From positions 1 through 38,930 of IMG/VR virus record IMGVR_UViG_3300035670_000582: DNA of 38,930 nt; one strand, written 5' to 3'. Source of the DNA: a virus. A model generated the notes under the pieces. The model did no database searches, was not told the DNA's origin, and was given only the letters and a program-made list of their open reading frames with translations. The translations under genes were made by a program, and so were the position numbers. Positions 1 through 6,369 of the stretch are shown in pieces (the first letter of the stretch is position 1; the number at the start of each line of letters is the position of its first letter).

Positions 1-350
1 CCTTCGCTCCGCTCCGCTCCGCTGCCGTCCACGGTAGCCCTGATCGCAGCGAGCAGGTCGTCCCATTCGTCGAGCAGCGCCCTGGCCTCGGCCACGCCCG
101 GGCATACGGCCCGCTTCGAGGGAGGGCAGTAGCAGACGGTGACCCTGCCTGCCGCCTTCACCCCGGGCAGGGTGCGGTCGAGGCAGGACTCGATGCGGCC
201 CACCCTGAGAGCCCATGCCCTGATCGCCGCATAGGTCTTCAACTTGGCCGGGACGACATGGACCCTGCCGGGCTGCTCGATCAGGTGGTCGAGGATCTCG
301 ACCTCGGCCTTCGTCCAGCCGTCGGTGTCGGGGCGCTCGATCTCAGACAT
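1..350 (-). CDS. Partial hypothetical protein (start present, 3' end beyond the window)
   Basis: The reading frame opens with ATG at 350 and stays open for 116 codons to the left edge, so the C-terminus is missing. It begins MSEIERPDTDGWTKAEVEIL. The ATG lies inside the last codons of the upstream primase gene (8-nt overlap), the same tight coupling seen through the early operon, which supports it as real. A basic, Cys-containing stretch (around residues 73-85, CYCPPSKRAVC) could bind metal, but I see no complete zinc finger. I do not recognise the family. The position directly after the primase-helicase suggests DNA metabolism or regulation; that is inference. The last codons in the window are a short GGAGC-type tandem repeat, so the frame near the edge could be low complexity. 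Confidence 0.7.
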   Translation of the reverse strand, partial: MSEIERPDTDGWTKAEVEILDHLIEQPGRVHVVPAKLKTYAAIRAWALRVGRIESCLDRTLPGVKAAGRVTVCYCPPSKRAVCPGVAEARALLDEWDDLLAAIRATVDGSGAERSE

Positions 351-2700
351 CGAGGGTGATCTTCGGCGTGTGCTCGTCGCAGTAGACGAAGCCCGGCTTG
401 GAGGTCTTCTCTCCACAGGTTCGGCAGAACCCTCTCGGTGCTTCCGCTTCCGCCTTCGATTCTGCTGCCACCGCTGCCGCGCCGCCTGCTAGTGCTTCCG
501 CTTCCCCTCCCTTACAGGGAGGGGGAAGCGTGGAAGCAGTCGGTTCGGGTGCTTCCATCTGCTTCCCCGGAAGCACTTCGGAAGCAGCGGAAGCAGGGGC
601 CAATCGGTACCCCTTCCCGGTCTCTGGACTGTCGGCGATCCCGTCGTTGTAGAGGCGGACGAGCGCCGCTTTCACCTCCTCATTCCGGCGTCCCTGCCGG
701 ATCCCCGCCGCCCCCATGACGGACCGGAGCGACTGCCATTCCTCGGTCAGCACCCCGGCCACCTGTGCGTCGAGTTCGGCCTCTTTCGCCAGCCGGACCT
801 CCGAGACGGCTTCCCCCTGACGGCGCTCCCCGAGGGTGACCTCCCGGGTCAGGTCGTCGTAGAGGATCTGCGTCTTGGCGATCGCTACGTCACGGCCTCG
901 GGCCGAGAAGTGCCGGGTCTCCCCCCTGCCGCTGATCTGCCAGATCGCGTCCGGCCACTCCTCCCACTTCGCTGCGCCCTTGGCCCCCCGGTCGTCGTCC
1001 TTGCCGAGATGGTGGACGACCATCACCCGCCTGATCCCGGCCCTGGCGGCGATCTCGTTCACTCCTCGGAGCCACGCTTGAATGATCGGGTTCGGATCCC
1101 CTCCCGACAGATCCCCGAGGAGCGGCTGTGCCGGGTCGATGATGAGGGTCGTCGCCCCGACGGCCGCCAGTTCGGCGACCCACAGATCCCTGCTGGCCTT
1201 GTCGGTCGGGATGAACGACGACTCGTAGCCCCGCAGGCTCTTGATCAGCACCTTGTCGGGGTCGACCCCCAGATCGTTGTGCCATTCGGCCAACTTCGAC
1301 GGAGCCATCTCGGCGTCGAGCAGGACGATCCTGCCCGGGTGCTCGGCCACGATGAAGTCGCCGAGGAACCTCCGGTCGGTCTCCGAGCAGAGGGCGCTCA
1401 GAAGGTTGCCGAGGATGGTCGTCTTGCCCGCCTTGGCGGATCCGAGCAGCAGGACGTTGCCGACCTCCGGCCAGAGGTGCTCGACGAGCATCGGGGCCGG
1501 TCCCTCCTGCGCCGAACGGTCGAGCCATTCGGGGATCGGCTGACGATCCTGCGCCAGCAGGGCGAGCCGTGCCTCGGCCCGAAGGGTGAGGTTGGCGACC
1601 TCGGCCATGAGATCGGCATAGGGCATCTGCTCGGGGTCGACCTCGAAGACGAAGCCCATCTCGCGGGCCTCAGAGACCGTCAGACGCCCCGGAGGAGCCT
1701 CCTGCGTAGGGACACCCTCAGACGGCTCCGAACGGCGCTCTGGCGCTGCGAGGGGGCCAGGAGCGGCCGTGATCGGGTCAGTGACCCCCTTGGCGATCAG
1801 CAGGTCGATCTCCTCGGGGATCCGCCGGATCTCCGACGGCTCCAACCCGGCCTCGGCCGCAGCGCCGGACAGCGCCATGACGGCCTCGTTCCTGTCGAGC
1901 ACTCCGCCGACGATCGCCCGGGTGACGTCGACCACGGCTTCGGTCGCCAGGGTGATCCAGCGGGCTCCGCTCGGCGCTCGCCTGACCTCCTCGACGCACC
2001 TCCGCAGCACGGCGGCTCCATACGCCTCCGGCGAGCCCGGCCGGGTGAACTGATCCCAGACGTCCGGCTGCTTGGGCGTCGGCTGCGTGCTCGCCCGTTC
2101 CCGCTTCGGAGCCCGCTCTGACAGCGCCCGGTGGAACTCCGGCCAGGAGACGTCCCCGGCGGCGTTGTTCAGATCGAAGCGGACCATCGAGTAGAGGTTG
2201 CCGGAGACGTGCCTGCTCGGCGGCAGGACGATGTAGCCGCCCTCGCCCTTGACGTCGATCCCTGCCGGGGCCGTCCGGCCGCCTTGGAGGATCTTCTGCC
2301 CCGGCGGGGCGACGAGGTAGTGCCTGCCCCCCTCGGCCCGTCCGGTCCGCAGTTCGCCGACCGTCTTCGGCCGACCGACCTCGGCGACCACCGCCTCGAA
2401 GGCGGCGAGGTCGTCCACGTCGATCACGTCGAAGACCTTGCCTGTCGGAGTCGCGATGTTCGCGTCCGGCCAGCGGGTCCACCATTCGGCGACCTGCTGC
2501 TCGTCGAGGGTCGCCGACTTGAAGCCGTCGGCCGTCCTCGGATGCTTCGCGGGCGAGGCGCATTCCTCGCCGCAGGAGCAGACCAGAACGCCCCCACGCT
2601 CGACCGGCTCGAAGACCGGGAACACCGGGACGCCCTGGCGGACCCACCACAGGGCGGAGTCCCTCATTGACGCTTGTCGTGCTGCTGGCGCTACACTCAC
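343..2700 (-). CDS. Bifunctional primase-polymerase / RecA-fold helicase
   Basis: This is probably the phage replication initiator, priming and unwinding DNA. The N-terminal part (about residues 12-200) is a prim-pol (AEP) domain. It has the acidic FDVIDVDD motif near 93, GGRHY carrying the catalytic His, and the GIDVKGEGGYIVLPPS segment typical of the family. The C-terminal half is a RepA/AAA_25-type ATPase: Walker A GSAKAGKTT at about 420-428, Walker B LIIDPA near 520, and the VVHHLGKDDDRG sensor-like loop. An Ala/Glu-rich linker follows, and the protein ends with a likely zinc ribbon (CRTC...CDEH). The GTG at 2700 is preceded by AGGAAGG at 7-nt spacing; an ATG 11 codons in is an alternative start. 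At 785 aa it has the full primase-plus-helicase architecture. It is separated from the upstream SSB-like gene by a strong hairpin. Domain assignment is confident; the in vivo role is inferred. Confidence 0.93.
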   Translation of the reverse strand: MSVAPAARQASMRDSALWWVRQGVPVFPVFEPVERGGVLVCSCGEECASPAKHPRTADGFKSATLDEQQVAEWWTRWPDANIATPTGKVFDVIDVDDLAAFEAVVAEVGRPKTVGELRTGRAEGGRHYLVAPPGQKILQGGRTAPAGIDVKGEGGYIVLPPSRHVSGNLYSMVRFDLNNAAGDVSWPEFHRALSERAPKRERASTQPTPKQPDVWDQFTRPGSPEAYGAAVLRRCVEEVRRAPSGARWITLATEAVVDVTRAIVGGVLDRNEAVMALSGAAAEAGLEPSEIRRIPEEIDLLIAKGVTDPITAAPGPLAAPERRSEPSEGVPTQEAPPGRLTVSEAREMGFVFEVDPEQMPYADLMAEVANLTLRAEARLALLAQDRQPIPEWLDRSAQEGPAPMLVEHLWPEVGNVLLLGSAKAGKTTILGNLLSALCSETDRRFLGDFIVAEHPGRIVLLDAEMAPSKLAEWHNDLGVDPDKVLIKSLRGYESSFIPTDKASRDLWVAELAAVGATTLIIDPAQPLLGDLSGGDPNPIIQAWLRGVNEIAARAGIRRVMVVHHLGKDDDRGAKGAAKWEEWPDAIWQISGRGETRHFSARGRDVAIAKTQILYDDLTREVTLGERRQGEAVSEVRLAKEAELDAQVAGVLTEEWQSLRSVMGAAGIRQGRRNEEVKAALVRLYNDGIADSPETGKGYRLAPASAASEVLPGKQMEAPEPTASTLPPPCKGGEAEALAGGAAAVAAESKAEAEAPRGFCRTCGEKTSKPGFVYCDEHTPKITLDV
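440..594. repeat. Cluster of GGAAGC hexamers in both orientations
   Basis: Eleven copies of GGAAGC or its complement GCTTCC lie within 155 bp. GCTTCC starts at 440, 446, 494, 500, 551 and 561; GGAAGC starts at 524, 532, 569, 580 and 589. They form inverted repeats, including TGCTTCC-CC-GGAAGCA (560-575) and a hairpin at 500-529 (13-bp stem with a one-base bulge and a 3-nt loop). The cluster sits in the part of the primase gene that encodes an Ala/Glu-rich linker. Low-complexity Glu-Ala codons explain some copies. The use of GAA rather than GAG and the symmetric layout leave room for a DNA or RNA role such as an origin or initiator binding sites. That role is speculative. Confidence 0.55.
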
Positions 2701-2733
2701 GGCCGTACCTTCCTCGTTCCCTCGGGGTCGGTT

Positions 2734-2741
2734 CTCCCTAG
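2734..2741 (-). promoter_or_regulatory. Orphan copy of the CTAGGGAG start-associated element
   Basis: This is an exact CTAGGGAG on the minus strand, just downstream of the 2743-2780 hairpin. At the other exact copies an ATG follows after 6 nt. Here the corresponding triplet is CCC, and the primase start lies 33 nt further on with its own AGGAAGG. It is either a relic or a sign that the element does more than bind ribosomes. Confidence 0.45.
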
Positions 2742-2742
2742 T

Positions 2743-2780
2743 CGACAGGGGCCGGAGTCACCGTACTCCGGCCCCTGTCG
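2743..2780 (-). terminator. Perfect 16-bp hairpin after the SSB-like gene
   Basis: The arms 2743-2758 and 2765-2780 are exact inverted repeats with a 6-nt loop, beginning 11 nt after the SSB-like stop codon in the direction of transcription. No U-tract follows, so it may be an I-shaped actinobacterial-type terminator, an attenuator limiting primase expression, or an mRNA-stabilising structure. Confidence 0.7.
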
Positions 2781-2791
2781 CATGTCAGGTG

Positions 2792-3145
2792 TCAGAACGG
2801 AGGAGTGTCCTCCGACTGTCCACCGACGTCCACCTTGATCTCGAAGACCTTCTTCATGCCCTTCTCGGCCTTCTCGTCCCGGGCGTACTTGACCCAGATC
2901 CGGTCCCCGACCTTCGGCCGGATCTCACGGAACTGAGCGGCGAGGTTGGCCTGAGCGACCGTGATCGACCGCTTCGTGCCCTCGTCCGTTTCGAGGTCGA
3001 CCTGTGGCACGGTGTTCCCGTCGAAGTCCTTGCCGGGGCCGATCTTCGTGATCCGGCCGACGACCTGATCGCCGGGCTTCTGCCACTTGACGAACTCCCC
3101 GCCGGTGTCCCACTCGTCCCACGGGTCGACTGCTGAGTTACTCAT
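2792..3145 (-). CDS. Probable single-stranded DNA-binding protein (small OB-fold type)
   Basis: This 117-aa protein has a Trp-rich N-terminus (DPWDEWD), a strand-rich middle compatible with an OB fold, and a short acidic tail ending EDTPPF. The tail resembles the conserved SSB tip (DDDIPF-like) that recruits replication and repair partners. The ATG at 3145 overlaps the previous stop by 8 nt. Its neighbours fit: a recombination nuclease and resolvase upstream, the primase-helicase downstream across a hairpin. The fold is inferred from size, tail and context; sequence similarity to bacterial SSB is not obvious by eye. A transcription-linked or unrelated OB protein is the alternative. Confidence 0.62.
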   Translation of the reverse strand: MSNSAVDPWDEWDTGGEFVKWQKPGDQVVGRITKIGPGKDFDGNTVPQVDLETDEGTKRSITVAQANLAAQFREIRPKVGDRIWVKYARDEKAEKGMKKVFEIKVDVGGQSEDTPPF

Positions 3146-3377
3146 GTGCGTCTGCCTTTCGTGTGTGCGTTCGTTCCCCCGGCTGACTGCCGGAAGCCTG
3201 TGCGCCGTGATCGTGAACCATCACGGCATGTGAGGCGAAGCCCGTAGTGTGCTCCTCCCGGTGGCACTCCCTCAACCCGGTCTCGGTCTTGACGTCATCG
3301 ACGTAGAGCCCGTGGACGTAGCCGAGGTGCCATCGCATCTCGGTCTCGTTCCTCGGCTTGATGTCGGCGAGTTTCAC
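3138..3377 (-). CDS. Small hypothetical protein, His-rich (79 aa)
   Basis: The chosen start is the GTG at 3377, which overlaps the TGA of the nuclease gene (GTGA). The frame is open further upstream, but that part lies inside the nuclease gene and is a shadow. The protein starts VKLADIKPRNETEMRWHLGY. Residues 14-60 contain several His and one Cys (WHLGYVHG, RECHREEH, ASHAVMVHDHG), suggestive of metal binding, followed by a charged tail. Related short phage proteins are annotated only as hypothetical as far as I know. It is translationally coupled on both sides, between the RecB/Cas4-like nuclease and the SSB-like gene, so a role in recombination or replication is plausible but unproven. Confidence 0.7.
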   Translation of the reverse strand: MKLADIKPRNETEMRWHLGYVHGLYVDDVKTETGLRECHREEHTTGFASHAVMVHDHGAQASGSQPGERTHTRKADAHE

Positions 3378-4261
3378 GCCGCCCCCTCGATCAGCCGCAC
3401 CTTCGCCTCGATGATGCGGCGCTGCCCCGGAGTGCCGTCCAGCCAGAGCCGCCGCAGTTGGTCGAGGTCGTCGGGCAGGTGCGTCGGCAGGAACTCCTCG
3501 GCCATGAGGTCGCGCCGCTTCCGCAGCCCTCGCACCTTGGCCGCCACCTCGACCGCCTCCCACCCGGCCACGAGGTCGAGCCGCAGCAGCCGCCCCCTCG
3601 CCTGTCCGGCCGGGAGCCAGACGATGAAGCCCGTCGTCTTCGAGGCCGGGTTCTCCGACCGCTCCCCGGTCACGGGGTCGTAGATCTTGGAGTTGGCGTA
3701 GATCGCCAGTTGCGCGGCCCATGCCAACTGCTTGTAGCGGACGCGCTCGTCGTCAGCGGGGCCGGTCTTCAAGTCGACGATCACCTCCTGCTCGTGCCAC
3801 GGGGTCATCGAGATCCGGTCCGGCGTGCCGCCGATCTGGTACTCGTCGTTGACGACCGCCTGCTCGATGAACCGATGCTCGAAGCCGAGGGTGAGGTTCT
3901 CGTAGACCGCCAGATCGGCGAGGTCGACCTCGTTCGCCGCCCACGGTTCGAGCCCGGAGTCGATCTCCTCGGTCATCTTGTGGAGGCTCGATCCACGCTC
4001 GGCCGCCCGTGACGATCCGGCGTGCTCGGCCGCCTGCTCGGCGATCCGGCGCACCGCCTTGATGTCGTCGCGATTGTTGATGACGGCCCGCCGTAGATCC
4101 TCGCGCTCGGTCAACCCGAGAGCGACGAGCCCGGCCTTCCACGGGATCAGCCCGCCCTTGTCGTCGAGCGCGTCGATGAAGGTGGTCGCTCGGGTGTACG
4201 CCGTGCCGTCCACGATCGGCCGCTTGAAGCGGTCGCGCTGATCGTCAGTCCACGTCGTCAT
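3374..4261 (-). CDS. RecB/Cas4-like PD-(D/E)XK exonuclease
   Basis: Likely a phage recombination or DNA-end-processing nuclease. The ATG at 4261 (MTTWTDDQRDRFKRP) overlaps the previous stop as ATGA, giving 295 aa; the longer upstream frame is a shadow. The nuclease core shows a His in RGSSLHKMTEEI, the acidic GGTPDRIS (Asp about 148) and VIVDLKTG (Asp 163, Lys 165), followed by a YKQLAWAAQLAIYAN helix matching the RecB-family Q-x-x-x-Y motif. No Cys cluster for a Cas4-type iron-sulfur centre is visible, so RecB-like exonuclease is the better name. It is coupled to a small gene upstream and a His-rich small gene downstream, and lies between the Holliday junction resolvase and SSB-like genes, a coherent recombination module. 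Confidence 0.88.
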   Translation of the reverse strand: MTTWTDDQRDRFKRPIVDGTAYTRATTFIDALDDKGGLIPWKAGLVALGLTEREDLRRAVINNRDDIKAVRRIAEQAAEHAGSSRAAERGSSLHKMTEEIDSGLEPWAANEVDLADLAVYENLTLGFEHRFIEQAVVNDEYQIGGTPDRISMTPWHEQEVIVDLKTGPADDERVRYKQLAWAAQLAIYANSKIYDPVTGERSENPASKTTGFIVWLPAGQARGRLLRLDLVAGWEAVEVAAKVRGLRKRRDLMAEEFLPTHLPDDLDQLRRLWLDGTPGQRRIIEAKVRLIEGAA

Positions 4262-4422
4262 TCGCCCGTACCCCCGTTCAGGTAGTTGACCGCCGACTCG
4301 GCGTCGGAGATCAGGAGGTACCGCTGATGCGTGACCCACGTCCCGCCGGGCTCGAAGTAGCCGACGAGGAACGCGCCGACGGTGCCTTCCTCGGTGTAGG
4401 TCTTCCTGATGAGCCAGTTCAT
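4258..4422 (-). CDS. Small hypothetical protein (54 aa)
   Basis: The start is the ATG at 4422, giving MNWLIRKTYTEEGTVGAFLV. It is preceded by CTAGGGAG exactly 6 nt upstream, the element found at other unit starts, so this start is preferred to a longer upstream frame. The protein is short, with aromatic and small residues (YFEPGGTWVTHQRYLLISD) suggesting a compact beta-rich fold. No family is recognised. It overlaps the nuclease start by ATGA. The start-associated element here falls across the stop of the preceding zinc-finger gene rather than in an intergenic gap. Confidence 0.72.
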   Translation of the reverse strand: MNWLIRKTYTEEGTVGAFLVGYFEPGGTWVTHQRYLLISDAESAVNYLNGGTGE

Positions 4423-4428
4423 GTCGTC

Positions 4429-4436
4429 CTCCCTAG
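4429..4436 (-). promoter_or_regulatory. CTAGGGAG start-associated element
   Basis: An exact copy, separated by 6 nt from the ATG at 4422. It includes a GGGAGG ribosome-binding core, and its TAG is also the stop codon of the upstream 54-aa zinc-finger gene. Confidence 0.6.
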
Positions 4437-4597
4437 TCGTTGCGTCCATCTTGCCGAGGGGGTCCGACACGGAACCCCTCAACGTGCCGCCGGAGACAGC
4501 CGTAGACCCGCCATCTCGTCGAGTACCACCGGCCGCAGGTCGGGCAGATCCATCCCTGACCGAGCCCGCCTCGCCGGATCTTCACCGGCCGCCTCAT
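4433..4597 (-). CDS. Small zinc-finger protein (54 aa)
   Basis: Read directly from the sequence: ATG at 4597 overlaps the resolvase stop (ATGA), and the frame runs 54 codons to TAG at 4433. The protein starts MRRPVKIRRGGLGQGWIC. It contains CPTCGRWYS followed after a spacer by CLRRH, a single C2H2-like treble-clef or zinc-finger pattern on a very basic background, suggesting nucleic-acid binding. Short zinc-finger genes of this type are common in actinophage early regions. There is no gap between it and its neighbours, and without it the 4437-4593 stretch would be empty in an otherwise gapless operon. Confidence 0.75.
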   Translation of the reverse strand: MRRPVKIRRGGLGQGWICPTCGRWYSTRWRVYGCLRRHVEGFRVGPPRQDGRND

Positions 4598-4956
4598 CGC
4601 ACGTCGAACCAATGCGCCAGCAGAGCCGCAGCGTCACACCCCCGGAAGGCGACGTACCACTCGCCCTGCCGGTCGAGCCCGACACCTCGCGGCTTCATCA
4701 CGAGAGCGCCGATCGGAGGTGGCCCTGCCGGGTGCGTGGCGTTGCCGACCTCGTTCTCCAACTCCCGCATCCACGCCGGGAGGGCGATCGTCTGCTGCCA
4801 CTTCACCTCGGTCACGAGCCCCGGTGTGCCGGTGACGTCGCCGGTGTCGGCCCGTCCTCGCAGCGCCGCACGCTCCGCGCCGTCGAAGCCGAAGGTCCGC
4901 AGGTAGTTGACCCACGCGGTCTCCGCCTTCGTGCCCTTGTCCCGTTGCTTGCTCAC
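4594..4956 (-). CDS. Holliday junction resolvase-like nuclease (PD-(D/E)XK)
   Basis: It would cut branched DNA in recombination or before packaging. The 120-aa protein begins MSKQRDKGTKAETAWVNYL. Glu12, Asp40 in the ADTGDVTG segment, and Glu50-x-Lys52 in TEVKW match the PD-(D/E)XK layout. The pattern of N-terminal K-G-x-x-A-E, then R-x-x-L-R-G-x-x-D-x-G-D-V, is the one I know from actinophage proteins annotated as Holliday junction resolvases. The ATG at 4956 overlaps the preceding stop. A mismatch- or restriction-type nuclease of the same fold is the alternative, but the context (recombination nuclease, SSB-like protein) supports resolvase. Confidence 0.85.
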   Translation of the reverse strand: MSKQRDKGTKAETAWVNYLRTFGFDGAERAALRGRADTGDVTGTPGLVTEVKWQQTIALPAWMRELENEVGNATHPAGPPPIGALVMKPRGVGLDRQGEWYVAFRGCDAAALLAHWFDVR

Positions 4957-5366
4957 GCGCCCTCCCCCGAAGCCAGCGCGTCACGCCATCCGGCCTGATA
5001 GCCCTCGGTGTAGGTCCGTCGGTTCCGATAGGGGCTCTCGTCCCTCCCGAGGACGTAGTTCGGCAGGACGTAGACATGGGAGTCGCCCCGCCGCTCGGCC
5101 AGCCGGGAGATCCGACCGACCTTGTGAAGCACCGACAGTGCCCCGGACGCCTGCCCGTGGTGCCAGCCCCGGATCTCGGCCAACTCGAACCACGTCAGCC
5201 CGGGCGCTCCGGCCCGCGCGAGCAGCAGCAGCACGGCCCGCTGACGCTCCGATGTCGTGCCGTCGGCATCGTCCCGCTCGGCGCGGTCCTCTGACGCCTC
5301 CGACCCGGACCACCCGGACGTCCCCCCGTAGGGAAGGAACGGCTCCTCGAACTCGTCCTCGCTCAT
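4953..5366 (-). CDS. Winged-helix DNA-binding protein
   Basis: The start is the ATG at 5366 (MSEDEFEEPFLPYGG), which overlaps the preceding stop as ATGA; the longer frame upstream is not used. An acidic N-terminal tail (1-40) leads to a helix-turn-helix-like region around 40-100: helices QRAVLLLLARA, TWFELAEIRGW and QASGALSVLHKVGRI, then a hairpin 'wing' (RLAERRGDSHVYVLP). The ending VLPNYVLGRDESPYRNRR resembles actinophage HTH proteins of unknown target. It could be an early transcription regulator or a replication accessory protein. 137 aa; coupled to the resolvase downstream. Confidence 0.75.
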   Translation of the reverse strand: MSEDEFEEPFLPYGGTSGWSGSEASEDRAERDDADGTTSERQRAVLLLLARAGAPGLTWFELAEIRGWHHGQASGALSVLHKVGRISRLAERRGDSHVYVLPNYVLGRDESPYRNRRTYTEGYQAGWRDALASGEGA

Positions 5367-5665
5367 ACCCCGGCCTCTCCCTTGAAGGGCAACTCCTGCT
5401 GCCCGTCGATCGGTTCCTCCGACGGCTCCACCTTGTCGAGCCGCCCGTCTCGGATCATCTCCACCTCGCCGAGCAGCCCGAGGGCCGCTTGCCCGAGGAT
5501 CCAGCCGATCGCCTCCGAGTTGGCGAGCGCCTGCGCGTAGGTCGTGCCCGACGCCTTCGCCGTCTCGGAGACGATCCGGGGATCGGTCGCGATCGTGGCC
5601 CGCCTTCGCAGCCAGTCGGCCGCCCGAGCCCGCCACGCGATCTCGACAGTCGCCCGGTCAGCCAC
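5363..5665 (-). CDS. Hypothetical alpha-helical protein (100 aa)
   Basis: The start chosen is the GTG at 5665 (VADRATVEIAWRARAADWLR), which overlaps the end of the small membrane gene by 8 nt. The longer frame to 5725 would run through that gene. The protein is mainly helical: a basic N-terminal half with many Arg/Ala, a central ASGTTYAQALANSEAIGWIL helix, and an acidic C-terminal tail with an EEPIDGQQELPF segment. QELPF resembles short clamp- or partner-binding peptides, but I cannot show that. No family recognised. It is coupled to the winged-helix gene downstream. Confidence 0.72.
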   Translation of the reverse strand: MADRATVEIAWRARAADWLRRRATIATDPRIVSETAKASGTTYAQALANSEAIGWILGQAALGLLGEVEMIRDGRLDKVEPSEEPIDGQQELPFKGEAGV

Positions 5666-5819
5666 GACGCGCCCCCTTCCGGCGGTTCTGCCATCCCTCG
5701 ACTCCCTGAGCCGCCAGGGCGACACCGCCGAACAGGACGGTCAGGACGACCACGACCTCACCGAAGATAAGGAAGGCCAGCAGCCATGCGATCACGCCGA
5801 GCCATGCGTTCGTACTCAT
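5658..5819 (-). CDS. Small membrane protein (53 aa)
   Basis: The ATG at 5819 (MSTNAWLGVIAWLLAFLIFG) overlaps the previous stop as ATGA. A hydrophobic stretch from about residue 6 to 37 is long enough for one long or two tight membrane helices. It is followed by a basic C-terminus (WQNRRKGARRG), so the tail is predicted to be cytoplasmic by the positive-inside rule. The adjacent upstream gene also encodes a membrane protein, so the two may act together in the host envelope, for instance in exclusion of other phages. That is inference; neither matches a family I recognise. Confidence 0.7.
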   Translation of the reverse strand: MSTNAWLGVIAWLLAFLIFGEVVVVLTVLFGGVALAAQGVEGWQNRRKGARRG

Positions 5820-6133
5820 CGCTCCTCCTCGCCGAGCCAGTACCGCGACGACAGGACGACCGACTTGCCGTCGTCGTCGCGCCACGCGATTGCCTCTCCC
5901 CGGATCAGTTCCTCGGCCGCTTGGTCGAGGTACCGCCGCCACGCGATCGCCGGTGCCCTGTCCGGCGCACCGATGACGGTGAGGCGGAGTTCGGAGCCGA
6001 AGCCCTCCAACTCGCGCTGGACGAACCGCCGTGTCCACTCGTACCCGATGAGCCAGCCGGTGAGCCCGAAGACCGCCGCCGTCAGCAGCAGCATCCCGGC
6101 GAGCACGATCTCGTCGACATACATCGCCGTCAC
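5816..6133 (-). CDS. Single-pass membrane protein with cytoplasmic domain (105 aa)
   Basis: It starts with GTG at 6133, overlapping the RHH gene stop as GTGA; an ATG three codons later is the alternative. One strongly hydrophobic helix spans about residues 8-30 (VLAGMLLLTAAVFGLTGWLI). A charged, mixed alpha/beta region of about 70 residues follows, with RRYLDQAAEELIRGEAIAWR and VVLSSRYWLGEEER. It directly precedes the 53-aa membrane gene. No enzymatic motif is visible. An early-expressed envelope or exclusion protein would fit, without proof. Confidence 0.7.
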   Translation of the reverse strand: MTAMYVDEIVLAGMLLLTAAVFGLTGWLIGYEWTRRFVQRELEGFGSELRLTVIGAPDRAPAIAWRRYLDQAAEELIRGEAIAWRDDDGKSVVLSSRYWLGEEER

Positions 6134-6369
6134 CCCTTGACCACGGTCGGCGGCTTCATCACGGCGGTCTCCTCGCCGATCGGCACCGTCTCCTCGCGCA
6201 CCATGTCGAGCATCTGCCTCGGCAGGACGCCGCCTCCGGCGTAGTACCGGAGGATGCCCCGCACGAGAGCAGACACGGTGATCCGGTCCTTCCGGGCTCG
6301 CCGGTGCGCCGCCTCTCGGACGCTCCGGTCGACCCGGGTGCTGAACTGATCGCTTCGCGGGATGCTCAT
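6130..6369 (-). CDS. Ribbon-helix-helix-like DNA-binding protein
   Basis: The ATG at 6369 (MSIPRSDQFSTRVDRSVREA) overlaps the preceding stop as ATGA, giving 79 aa; the longer frame is a shadow. Residues 7-48 follow an Arc/CopG-type pattern: a short strand with alternating residues (DQFSTRVD), helix A (RSVREAAHRRARKD), a turn (RITVS), and helix B (ALVRGILRYYAGG). Such proteins are dimeric repressors. An autoregulatory or early-operon role is plausible. A binding site is not assignable, though the symmetric element at 8342-8373 is a candidate. Confidence 0.68.
   Translation of the reverse strand: MSIPRSDQFSTRVDRSVREAAHRRARKDRITVSALVRGILRYYAGGGVLPRQMLDMVREETVPIGEETAVMKPPTVVKG

Noticed and set aside
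910-2121. Plus-strand open frame of 403 codons
   Set aside because: Opposite the prim-pol/helicase gene, which has clear motifs. Shadow frame.
3381-3722. Longer version of the 79-aa small gene (194 codons)
   Set aside because: The upstream part lies within the nuclease gene and is Arg/Gly-rich shadow sequence; the GTGA overlap at 3377 is a better start.
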